From assembly GCA_023105745.1 (NCBI GenBank), contig JALGQZ010000007.1:5315592-5379591 (forward strand): a DNA stretch of 64,000 nucleotides, given 5' to 3'. Below the pieces are notes generated by a model. The model saw only the letters and a list, made by a program, of their open reading frames with translations. It did not search any database and had not been told where the DNA came from. Shown here one piece after another: positions 12,225-23,400 of the stretch. Source of the DNA: Austropuccinia psidii (lineage: Eukaryota; Basidiomycota; Pucciniomycetes; Pucciniales; Sphaerophragmiaceae). A program made the translations under genes and the position numbers. Position 1 is the first letter of the stretch; each line of letters starts with the position of its first letter.

Positions 12225-12771
12225 GTAAGTTTTTTCTCTTTTTTATCATTTATTGACACCTGTTTTATCTTTTTTAGGCGTCATTTCTCTTTTAAATATA
12301 TATTTTATATATTCTAATTTTAAAATTTTAATTATACTCATATTTTAAAGAGTATTTGTCAAGTGGCTAATAACCACAAGACCAGTATTTTTGGCATATT
12401 TTCTATATAAAAACACTTTAAGCCACTAATACAGTCCTAATTATTAATTGAATTGAGACAGCTCATACTGATAAACCAACAGTTGAGGCGTGTTTGGACA
12501 CATTGTTAACTCAATTGCCCTGTAATACACCATCTTTTGACAGGTTATACTTGCTAATAACAAGTATTCTGTAAGATATTGGTATACAAACAGTATACCA
12601 CTTATCAATAATCTGTATACTTGACGTGTAATTGTTAATTCAATTACACTGTCACTATACAAGGGCATATTGTAGTAATATACAAGCCCAGAGGCCATTC
12701 TTAGACGTGCAATACCAGCCTTTTAAGAAGTCTTAACTGACATAAGCCCTCTTTTTCCTGTTTTGATTCAG
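12225..12771 (+). other. Leader intron of element B whose removal creates an AUG
   Basis: The 5' site is ACAA|GTAAGT (12221-12230). The 3' site is a C/T-rich tract after CTGAC (branch-like), ending GATTCAG|TGG at 12771. Joining ACAA to TGGAAA makes ACAATGGAA, an AUG with A at -3 and G at +4, in frame with the ORF-a exon that follows. C has the same arrangement (26642-27192). 547 bp, AT-rich, no coding content seen. Confidence 0.6.
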
Positions 12772-13071
12772 TGGAAAAAAACTTCATACCACTTGAGACC
12801 CAGTCACAGGCCAACATACCAGTGAAACCCTCAGAACCAGAGGGCAGCAAGGGCAAGGGAGAAGGGCTTAGTGAAGGCCTGATTACAGCCAAAAAGTGGA
12901 CACCAATAGCCACTCAGAGAAGTAGAAAACCACGAAACTCTGCATCAATAAAAGGTAAACAAACCTTAACCACTTGTACAGGAAAGATTACAATTATTAA
13001 CCCAGTTGTAACTTCCAAAGGCAAACTTCCCAAATCAGCAGACAGCAAATTTGTACAAGGCACAGTCAAAG
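12772..13071 (+). CDS. ORF-a upstream coding exon, element B
   Basis: 300 nt. With the A supplied by the upstream exon it starts Met-Glu-Lys-Asn-Phe-Ile-Pro-Leu-Glu. The product segment is rich in Lys, Ser, Pro and Thr (KKWTPIATQRSRKPRNSAS, KITIINPVVTSKGK) and ends FVQGTVK. No signal peptide, membrane segment or known domain is seen. It is open without a stop into the intron at 13072. The in-frame splice to 13140 gives TVK-ETLASKG. The alternative, that this is an independent 115-residue ORF reading through the intron, also fits the DNA. The same exon, same length, is present in C. Confidence 0.6.
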
Positions 13072-13139
13072 GTAAATACCCTAAGAACATAAAGTTTTTG
13101 ACTGCTTGCAAACACTGATATGTCCCCTGCATACCTCAG
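13072..13139 (+). other. Short intron of element B containing the gag-pol AUG
   Basis: GTAAATAC...ATACCTCAG, 68 bp, with a branch-like CTGAT about 20 nt before its end. ATG at 13120-13122 opens the gag-pol frame ([11 protein letters not shown]), so splicing removes it. Joining AAA-G to AG-ACC keeps the ORF-a frame open. Confidence 0.65.
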
Positions 13140-13840
13140 AGACCTTGGCTTCCAAAGGAACCAGCCAGAGGACAGAGAAGGATTCTCCAGGACCGGAAGA
13201 CCTGAAAGAAGACACCTTGGACACAATGGTGGATAGCAAAACAATGAGGGAGATAATATCAACCTTGCCATTCACACTCCAATTCAACAGAAACCTCAAA
13301 CCAGAGGACTGGAAGGAGAAAGATCAAGTTTTTCAGATCCACCAACTCCTCAAAGATTTTTTTCAATGGAGCATGGACAACAAGAGGTTCAAACTAGCAA
13401 CTCACTGGGCAGAACTGGGATCAAGTTGCCAGAAGATCTGTCTCAAAGAGATAGACTTCAAAGACCTTATGGAAATCACCAAGGGTTGGAATCCTACCAG
13501 GCAGCACAGACTCCTGGAGGCAAGGGCACAAAGGATAAGGGAGAATCAAGCCACTATCCTAGCTATAGAAGAACAGTTGACCCAGACAGGGCCTACTCAG
13601 ATTCCTTCAGGTTCACAAGGAGCAGGCCAAATCAGCTCTCCAGTGGCTTCACACCATTCAGAAACCAGCAGATCAGTGGCCAGGAGTCACCATTCTTCAC
13701 AATTCCAGGAATTTTCCAGGAGAAGACAAGGAAACAAGGGCAAGAACAAAACCTCCTTCAACCAGAGGAGGAAAGAGTCAGACCCCATGATCCAGAAGCT
13801 GCTAGATTTGGTGAAAGTAGTACACAAGAACCAGAAGTAG
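13140..13840 (+). CDS. ORF-a downstream coding exon, element B
   Basis: 701 nt. Together with 12772-13071 and the junction base this makes 334 codons including the stop. Landmarks in order: [42 protein letters not shown], a Gln/Ser-rich linker, a basic stretch ([19 protein letters not shown]) and a helical end ([19 protein letters not shown]). No catalytic motif is visible. The basic tract suggests nucleic-acid binding (inference). The DNA also encodes the N-terminal extension of gag-pol in another frame. The copy is intact here and in C, worn in A, and has a recognisable relative in F and Y. Confidence 0.6.
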
Positions 13841-16800
13841 TTGTAAACCACTCTAGAATCAGTAGTCCTAGTAATAGAAACATTACCCCCACTCAGACTG
13901 AAAATAACATTGTCACATCTTAGAGTAACATCAACAGTGATACACTGTGGTTACAAATGTCCCAATATGCTGAGCAATCTGCAAAGCAGTTTGCAGAAAT
14001 TAAAGCTGGCCAAGAGAGGATGAGACACACTCAAGCCTCCTTGGAATAGATAGTTAAGAATCTTCAAGAAGGATATGCTCAACTGAGCAAAGCCTCTGAA
14101 GAATCCAACAAGACACTGAACCAAGTCTTTGAAGAACAACACCACAGCACAAGGGACAGGGAGTGTCTGGATCAAGACATTAACAAATTGTTTAATGCCT
14201 ACCATAGCTTGAAGCCCCAAACACAAGGCCAAGCTATGGAGAATCCATATCAACCAGATGACATCAAACCAGATGCCATGTTGTTGAATAAGGCAAGATC
14301 TCCATCACAATACCAGGATGGAGATGGCATGTCTTATTCAGAGAAGGAAGCCTTGAAACAGCTTCCTGAGGCCTCAAGCTGGCCCAAATTCTCTGGATCA
14401 GGAGAATATGATCATATGGAACTCATAGATTATATTGATGGACTCTTCATTGATGTACCAAGCATACCAGATTACTGGATTACTGCTAGATTGAATACTG
14501 CATTTAAAGGTCATGAAAGTATATGGTACACTGAAATGAAAGAAATCCATGGCAGAAGAAACTGGCCATGGTGGAAGAGTCAAATAATCCAAAAGTACAG
14601 TAATGGAACTTGGATATGGCTAAAGACCATGTAATTTGAAAATGACAAATACTCTGTGGACAAAGATCCATATGAGTGGTGTCTCAGACAGTCTAAAAGA
14701 CTCAAAGCCATTGATCCTCAGATGAACATCCAGATGAGGAATCACAAACTTCTGACACAACTGCCAGGAGAACTAGAGCATGCAGTGAAATGCAGATGCA
14801 ACCAAAATTGCACTCTAGATGACATAGCCAACACCTTGCAAGACATAAGGAAAAGGACTAATATAGCGAAATTCACCCCATATAGGAGCAGTAGTTTCAA
14901 AGAGGAACAACCTTTCAGGGTGGAGTTTAAAGACAAACCCAGAGAGAGAGTGGCAGAAGTGGCTAAGAAGAAGAATTCTTGCCACAATTGTGGTTCAACA
15001 GACCACTATGCCAACAACTGTCCAAAGGCAAAGAAAAAAGTCTATGCCATAGAGAAAGTCCCTGAGGAAGAACCTCCAACAGAGGATTCTGAATCAGACT
15101 CCATGGGTGATGCCATCAGAGAACCATCTGATGATGACCAAGACCCAAGAGAGGAATTTTTAGTGGAATACCAAGAAGAAACCCCACTAGAAATCCAGGA
15201 CATACAGTTGGAAGCAGGCATACCACAGGACACTGCTAATAAAAACTTGTGCAAACACACACAAGATGCACAAACATTCCTGGTAACACCAACCAAAGGA
15301 ATGGCATATATACATGGAACAGCCACAAAAATTACTGTTTGCATTGAAAATGCTCAGCATCCACTGATCATTGATAGTGGGGCACACTGCTCCATAGTGG
15401 CCAGAAACTATCTGGATACCCACTTCCCAAACTGGAAAAACAGCTCTTGCCCACTAAGGCAAAGAACTTGAAAAGTGCATCAGGGAAGATGACTTCCATT
15501 GGGACAATTATCAAAGAGATAATTATACCCCACAGGAAGGGTAGTATCAGACTCAACCCAGAGTTTGTAGTGCTTGAAGATGCCCACATCCAAGGGTTCT
15601 TACTGGGAACATATTACCAGAGGATGTATGGCATAGATATTTACAATAGTAAAAACAGGCACATTACCATTGGCACCAACAAGGAAAAGAAATTTTCACT
15701 TGATATATACCACATATCTTCACAGGATCCACTAGAAGAACTCTTGAAGGAATTCAAGGAGGGGCAGTTTAGCACTACCCTCACCAGTAAACAGAAACTA
15801 AGTTTACTGAAGATGCTGAGAAAGAACAGACCAGCATTTGCCATAGGTGAAGAACCACTAGGCAAGATTAAAGGCCAGGATATAGAACTATATCTGGATG
15901 TGGAAAGACCTTATCCACCCATGCTGAGGAGACCTCCTTATCCAGAAAGTCTGGAAACCAGGAAATAAATTGAAAAACACATCAATGAACTCCTGGATAT
16001 GGATGTCATCAGGAAGATTGGGCATAATGAAATAGTGGAAATCACCACTCCTGTCCTAATGACTTGGCATGATGGCAAGTCTAGATTGTGCGGAGACTTC
16101 AGAGCCCTGAATAACTACACAAAAGCAGACAGGTACCCTATAGCAAGGATACCTCATGCCTTGGATAAGCTGGCCAAAGCCAAATACATAACCAACATGG
16201 ATTGTATGAAAGGCTTCCACCAAAATGGAGTTAAACCAAAATCCAGTAAATTACTCAGAATAATATGCCATAAGGGCATATATGAGTACACCAGGATGCC
16301 ATTTGGCATCAAGAATGCACCAGCCCACTTCCAAAGGATGATGGACACCATATTTCAAGAAGAAATAATGGAAGGCTGGATGGTAGTATATATTGATGAT
16401 ATCATTATATACTCAGAGACATGGGAAGACCATGTACAATACATAGACAGAGTGCTAAGTAGATTTACACCCATTAATCTGAAAATTTCACTAAAAAAGT
16501 GTAATTTTGGCCAACAAGAGCTACTTGCTCTAGGACATAAAGTCTCAGGCCTTATTCTGGCAATTGACCAGAACAAAGTAGCAGCAGTACTGCAAAAGCC
16601 AGTACCAAAGAACATCAAAGAGATGCAATCTTTCCTTGGGTTTGCTAGCTACTATAGAAACCACATCAAAAACTTTGCCCACATAACTAGTAGCTTATAC
16701 AAGTTATGCTCAAAGGATGTAGTTTTTGAAATAACCAAGGAAAGGAGGGATGCATATGAGAGAATCAAATATGAACTCCCAAATGCACCTGTGCTCATCT

Positions 16801-18969
16801 TGCCTGACTTTGAACTACCATTCAAGTTATATATAGATGCAGCATGCAGCCAAGGCTTAGGAGCAGCCCTTCACCAAAGACAAATTGTGGATGGTGAACC
16901 AAGAGAAGGTGTAATATGCTACATCTCCAGGCAGCTGAAAGATTCAGAAGCCAGGTATGGGGCCACCCAGACTGAATGTCTATGTCTAGTATGGGCTCTA
17001 GAAAAACTCCATTATTATTTGGAGGGTGCAGTCTTTGAAGTCTACACAGACTGCACAGCTTTGAAGTCTTTACTAAACATGAAGACTACTAATAGACATA
17101 TGCTGAGATGGCAAATAGCTATCCAGGAGTATAGAGGGAACATGACCATCATATACAAGGAAGGTAAAAGCCATACCAATGCAGATGGCCTTAGCAGATG
17201 GCCACTGGACAATGTCAAAAGCAATCCAGCTTATGACCCTGAAGTTGCAGCAAAAATTCCTATCCATTTTATGGAAATAGATAGGAAGAAAAACTTCAGA
17301 TTCTCTGAATGGGCACCAGGGAGTGGTACCCTTGACAGTGGAAACACTGATTCAGAAGGGACAGAAACCCCCATACTGGGAATAAGTTCCTCAGAACTGC
17401 ACAATGAATTTTTCAATGCAGTACTGAAATCTTATGCTAAACACAAACAGTGTAGCATACTACTTCAACTCCTTCAACAAAAATACAGGAGCCCAGAACT
17501 GGAAACCCAGCTGGAGGAACTCTGGTTGAGGGCCTATAAGGACAATAAATTTTTCCTTATAGATGGCTTGATTTATCACAGAGAAAAGCACACCAGTGCA
17601 CTCACAGTGAGAGACAGAGACCACATCTCTTTAATCCTGCAGGAATGCCATGACTGCCCCTACATGGGACACATGAGTGAGGACAGGACTAAAGAGAGGG
17701 TAGCAAGCACAGGTTGGTGGCCCAAGTGGGAACATGAGTTGAGTGAATACATCAACACTTGTGAAAGATGCCAAAAGGCAAAAAGAAAACATGGGAAGAA
17801 GTATGGGTTACTTCAACACTTAGAAGAACCCAAACACCCATGGGAAACCATCAACATGGACTGGGTCACAGGACTTGTTCCAGGAGGCAAAGAAAACTAC
17901 AATGCCAGATTAATCATAGTTGATAGGTTCAGAAAGAGCATGAGGTGTCTACCATGCCATAAAGAGGACACAGTCATGGACACTGCTCTGTTTTTTTGGA
18001 ATAACATCATATCCACCTGTGGAGTCCCTAAAATCATAATTAGTGACAGGGACCCAAAGTTCACATCTGAATTTTGGACCAACTTATATGACATGCTTGG
18101 CACCAAGCTTGCTTTTTCCACTGCTTACCATCCCCAAACAGATGTCCTAGCTGAGAGGATGATCCAAACAATGGAGGACATCCTCAGGAGGTTCTGTGCC
18201 TATGGCATGGAATACAAGGACCATGAGGGATACACCCATGATTGGGTCACCCTCTTACCAGCAGTCCAACTGGCTTATAACACAAGCCAGCACTCTACCA
18301 CAGGAAAAACACCTGCACTGGTAGAGAAAGGGTGGAACCCCCTGTTGCCTGTGGATCACTTGAAGAAAAATCTTCTGGCCATCCACCCCACAGCCAAAGA
18401 CTTCCATGATATGTGGAAGAAAGCCTGTGATACTGCTGCCAAATGCATAGCTGAGGCCAAAGAGTATGACAAGCAGAGGTGGGACAAATCACATATGGAA
18501 CCTGACTTTAAGGAAGGGGACCAGGTGTTAGTGTCTACACTGAACTTTAATAATCTCAAGGGACCCAAGAAAATGAGAGACTCATTTGTAGGGCCCTTCA
18601 CCATCATTAAGTTGATAGGGAAGAATGCAGTAGAAGTCAAGCTCACTGAGGAGTTTTCTAGGAAACACCCAGTCTTTCCAGTGAGTCTGGTCAAACCATA
18701 CTTCCAAACAGAGGAGGATAAATTCCCTTCCAGGAACAAAAACATCACTTCACCAGAGATAGTGGAAGTAGAAGACTCCCCTGGACCTGTGAATAAAATC
18801 ATCAGGGCCAGAAAAATCAGACTTAATGGGAAGGATCAAATACAATACCTAGTCAGATTCAAGAACCAGACAGCTGACAAAGACAAATGGTTGGCAGAGG
18901 ATGCCATACCAGATGGGAACCTTCATTTAAGGAGATTCAGAGCCTCTAGGAGGACTGAACAGTCTCATC

Positions 18970-18974
18970 AATGA
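18970..18974. other. Target-site duplication of element C (left copy)
   Basis: AATGA here and at 28676-28680. It includes the TGA stop of B pol, so C left that frame unharmed. Confidence 0.95.
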
Positions 18975-20413
18975 TGTCAGGCTGAGTCTATGATAAAGGT
19001 GTATAAGAGTATTTACAAGCTTTAACTATGACTGTGACACAGTAAAAATAATTTTAAAGAGGATATAATTGATGATAAAAGTTTTAATTTAAGAATTTAA
19101 AGGGCTTTACTATAAAAATATAGTGGTGGTGAGCGCTGTTGAAAGCCCTGGGTGCAGCTTTACCTGTTGGATTACAATAATAAAGACTACAATACTTTAA
19201 ATTAAGAGTATACCTGATTGTTAACCAAGAGTAAAACTGTTTTTGACAGTTTACTACGTAGGTTATTCAAGAGCAGGATGAGGAAAGGGTTTTGGCAGTG
19301 AAAAGCCCTCCTTTTATCCTGAAATTGAGGTGAAGAGGCTATTAGACCTTTCCACGTAGAGGAAGTGAAGATTTTTCACTCCTCATGACAGGCTTGTGGT
19401 TTGCAAACAGCCTGTATACACTGTATTGGGCTCAGATGTGGTTTTGAAACCACATCTGGGCAGTTTTCACCAATACAGGGTGAAAATTTTCATCTGGGGA
19501 CCTCACAGCCTGATTCTGACGTGTATGACGCGTAGAATGCTGTACAGAAACTGTATGGGACCCCAGTATTGACTGACATATGAGGTATTGAAGCAAAAAA
19601 GTTCTCCTTTGTCTGTTTGACACCTCATATTCATGATTATGGGGTGTTATCCCATGGTAAGGCTGTATATGACAGCTGGTGGGATTTTGACCTTAAAATG
19701 GTCATAACTCTGTCAGTTTTTGAGATATCAAGCTCAAAGTTGGTTCATTGAATAGCTCTATATGAGCCTTACACAATGGTACCTAACTTGACTTGGTTAT
19801 CATTAAATATGACAAAGTTATCCCATGTACAAGTATTTTTGTACATTGGCGTGGTTTGGGCAAAAAGCTGTATTAAGCTTGTTTGGCCAATAACTTCTGT
19901 TGTAGTTGAGTTATGGGGGAATGGATGACACCATCAGATAGCCCTGATTGTGCTCTTTTCAAAAAGACCTCACTTTAGGTATCTCACACTAAAACTGTAA
20001 AAGTTAGATGAGAGGTGAATGTTTTGTTCACCCTTATTTGGCCTGAATTTGACCATAACTCAAGTTATACTGGTGCTAGCTCAGTTTGGTTGGCACCATT
20101 GGATAGCCCTGGCTTAGAGCTTCATTTTGAATACCCATTTGATGGGGTTAAACCTCTTCCTCTAGATTCTGGATGAGAGGTGAAAATTAAGGTTTATGCT
20201 CAGCAATAACTTTGGGCAGGAATAACTTTGTTATTTCTTGTCCTATGGTGATGGGACTTATATTTTCAGAAGGAGGTGAGTTTCCTCTTCCTTTTGATAC
20301 CTTTTGAGCTAATTTGGCTCAGCTCCATGTTTTGGTGGTATTTTGGCTATACCATTGATTTATGGTATTTTGGCTGTCATGCTTGTGCTCTAGTTTTGAG
20401 TCACAGGCTGACA
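18975..20413 (-). repeat. Element C 3' LTR
   Basis: Inverse orientation: starts TGTCAGGCTGAG on the plus strand and ends GGCTGACA. 1439 bp, matching 27238-28675. TATA-like box at 19310-19317 (minus). Confidence 0.95.
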
Positions 20414-20427
20414 TACCCTCCCTCTAA
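20414..20427 (-). other. Polypurine tract of element C
   Basis: On the minus strand, TAGAGGGAGGGTA directly abuts the 3' LTR. The same tract precedes the 3' LTRs of A and B. Confidence 0.75.
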
Positions 20428-20437
20428 AAAAGGCTCA

Positions 20438-23400
20438 TCATAGATGAGACTGTTCAGTCCTCCTTGAGGCTCTGAATCTCCTTAAATGAAGGTTCCCATC
20501 TGGTATGGCATCCTCTGCCAACCATTTGTCTTTGTCAGCTGTCTGGTTTTTGAATCTGACTAGGTATTGTCTCTGATCCTTTCCATTAAGTCTGATTTTT
20601 CTGGCCCTGATGATTTTACTCACAGGTCCAGGAGAGTCTTCTACTTCCACTATTTCTGGTGGAGTGATGCTCTTCTTCCTGGAGGGGAATTTTTCCTCCT
20701 CTGTTTGGAAGTATGGCTTGACCAGGCTCACTGGAAAGACTGGGTGTTTCCTAGAAAACTCCTCAGTGAGCTTGAATTCTACTGCATTCTTCCCTATCAA
20801 CTTAATGATAGTGAAGGGCCCTACAAATGAGTCTCTCATTTTCTTGGGTCCTTTGAGATTGTTAAAGTTCAGTGTAGACACTAACACCTGGTCCCCTTCC
20901 TTGAAGTCAGGTTCCATATGTGATTTGTCCCACCTCTGCTTATTGTACTCTTTGGCCTCTGCTATGCATTTGGCAGCAGTATCACAGGCTTTCTTCCACA
21001 TATCATGGAAGTCTTTGGCTGTGGGGTGGATGGTCAGAAGATTTTTCTTCAAGTGATCCACAGGTAACAGGGGATTCCACCCTTTCTCTACCAGTGCAGG
21101 TGTTTTTCCTGTGGTAGAGTGCTGGCTTGTATTATAAGCCAGTTGGACTGCTGGTAAGAGGGTGACCCAGTCATGGGTATACCCCTCATGGTCCTTATAT
21201 TCCATGCCATAGGCACAGAACCTCCTGAGGATTTCCTCCATTGTCTGGATCATCCTCTCAGCTAGGCCATCTGTTTGTGGATGGTAAGCTGTGGAAAAAG
21301 CAAGCTTGGTGCCAAGCATGTCATATAAGTTGGTCCAAAATTCAGATGTGAATTTTGGGTCCCTGTCACTAATTATGATCTTAGGGACTCCACAGGTGGA
21401 TATGATGTTATTCCAAAATAACAGAGCAGTGTCCATGGCTGTGCCCTCTTTATGGCATGGTAGACATCTCATGCTCTTGCTGAACCTATCAACTATGATT
21501 AAGCAGGCATTGTAGTTTTCTTTGCCTCCTGGGACAAGTCCTGTGACCCAGTCCATGTTGATGGTTTCCCATGGGTGTTTGGGTTCTTCTATGTGTTGAA
21601 GCAACCCATATTTCTTCCCATTTTTTCTATTTGCCTTCTGGCATCTTTCACAAGTGTTGATGTATTCACTCAACTCTTGTTCCCACTTGGGCCACCAAGC
21701 TGTGCTTGCTACCCTCTCTTTAGTCCTGTCTTCACTCATGTGTCCCATATAGGGGCAGTCATGGCATTCCTGCAGGATTAAAGAGATGTGGTCCCTGTCT
21801 ATCACTGTGAGTGCACTGGTGTGCTTTTCTCTGTGATAAATCAGGCCATCTATAAGGAAGAATTTATTGTCCTTATAGGCCCTCAACCAGGGTTCCTCCA
21901 GCTGGGTTTCCAGTTCTGGGCTCCTGTATTTCTGTTGAAGGAGTTGGAGTAGTATGCTACACTGTTTGTGTTTAGCATAAGATTTCAGTACTGCATTAAA
22001 AAATTCATTGTGCAGTTCTGAGGAGCTTATTCCCAGTATGGGGGTTTCTGTCCCTTCTGAATCAGTGTCTCCACTGTCAAGGGTACCACTCCCTGGGGCC
22101 CATTCAGAGAATCTGAAGTTCTTCTTCCTATTGATTTCCATAAAATGGATAGGAATTTTTGCAGCAACTTCAGGGTCATAAGCTGGATTGCTTTTGACAT
22201 TGTCCAGTGGCCATCTGCTAAGGCCATCTGCATTGGTATGGCTTTTACCTTCTTTGTATATGATGGTCATATTCCCTCTATACTCCTGGATGGCTATTTG
22301 CCATCTCAGCATATGTCTATTGGTAGTCTTCATGTTTAGTAAAGACTTCAAGGCTGTGCAGTCTGTGTAGACTTCAAAGACTGCACCCTCCAAATAATAA
22401 TGGAGTTTTTCTAGAGCCCAGACTAGACATAGACATTCTGTCTGGGTGGCCCCATACCTGGCTTCTGAATCTTTCAGCTGCCTGGAGATGTAACATATTA
22501 CACCTTCTCTTGGTTCACCATCCACAATTTGTCTTAGGTGAAGGGCTGCTCCCAAGCCTTGGCTACATGCTGCATCTATATATAACTTGAATGGTAGTTC
22601 AAAGTCAGGCAAGATGAGCACAGGTGCATTTGTGAGTTCATATTTGATTCTCTCATATGCATCTCTCCTTTCCTTGGTTATTTCAAAAACTACATCCTTT
22701 GAGCAGAACTTGTATAAACTACTAGTTATGTGAGCAAAATTTTTGATGTGGTTTCTATAGTAGCTAGCAAATCCAAGGAAAGATTGCATCTCTTTGATGT
22801 TCTTTGGTACTGGCTTTTGCAGTACTGCTGCTACTTTGTTCTGGTCAATTGCCAGACTAAGGCCTGAGACTTTGTGTCCTAGAGCTAGTAGCTCTTGTTG
22901 GCCAAAATTACACTTTTTAAGTGAAATTTTTAGATTGATGGGTGTACATTTACTTAGCACTCTGTCTATGTATTGTACATGGTCTTCCCATGTCTCTGAG
23001 TATATAATAATATCATCAATATACACTACCATCCAGCCTTCCATTATTTCTTCTTGAAATATGGTGTCCATCATCCTTTGGAAGTGGGCTGGTGCATTCT
23101 TGATGCCAAATGGCATCCTAGTGTACTCATATATGCCCATATGGCATATTATTCTGAGCAACTTCATGGAGTTTGGTTTAACTCCATTTTGGTGGAAGCC
23201 TTTCATACAATCCATCTTGGTTATGTATTTGGCTTTAGCCAGTTTATCCAAGGCATGAGGTATCCTTGGTATAGGGTACCTGTCTGCTTTTGTGTAGTTA
23301 TTCAGGGCTCTGAAGTCTCCACACAATCTAGACTTGCCATCATGCCAGGTGATTAGGACAGGGGTGGTGATTTCCACTATTTCATTGTGTCCAATCTTCC

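Larger units (their letters stand above)
13120..18974 (+). pseudogene. Element B gag-pol polyprotein, lightly damaged
   Basis: Starting at the intronic AUG, the frame runs [11 protein letters not shown]...MEHGQQEVQ and enters Gag ([25 protein letters not shown]). A zinc knuckle [14 protein letters not shown] lies near 14980-15025 and a protease with IIDSGAHCSIV near 15370. After a frameshift at about 15437 it continues as RT ([12 protein letters not shown] near 16390-16425), RNase H ([18 protein letters not shown]), and integrase ([41 protein letters not shown]). It ends in a chromodomain-like tail ([16 protein letters not shown]). Stops: 13234, 13921, 14047, about 14632 and 15966. The last 991 codons (15999-18974) are open. 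The integrase core has DVLAE where C has DGLAE. Confidence 0.92.

Noticed and set aside
15430..15440. Programmed frameshift in element B protease
   Set aside because: C reads through the same place in one frame; B has a private indel.
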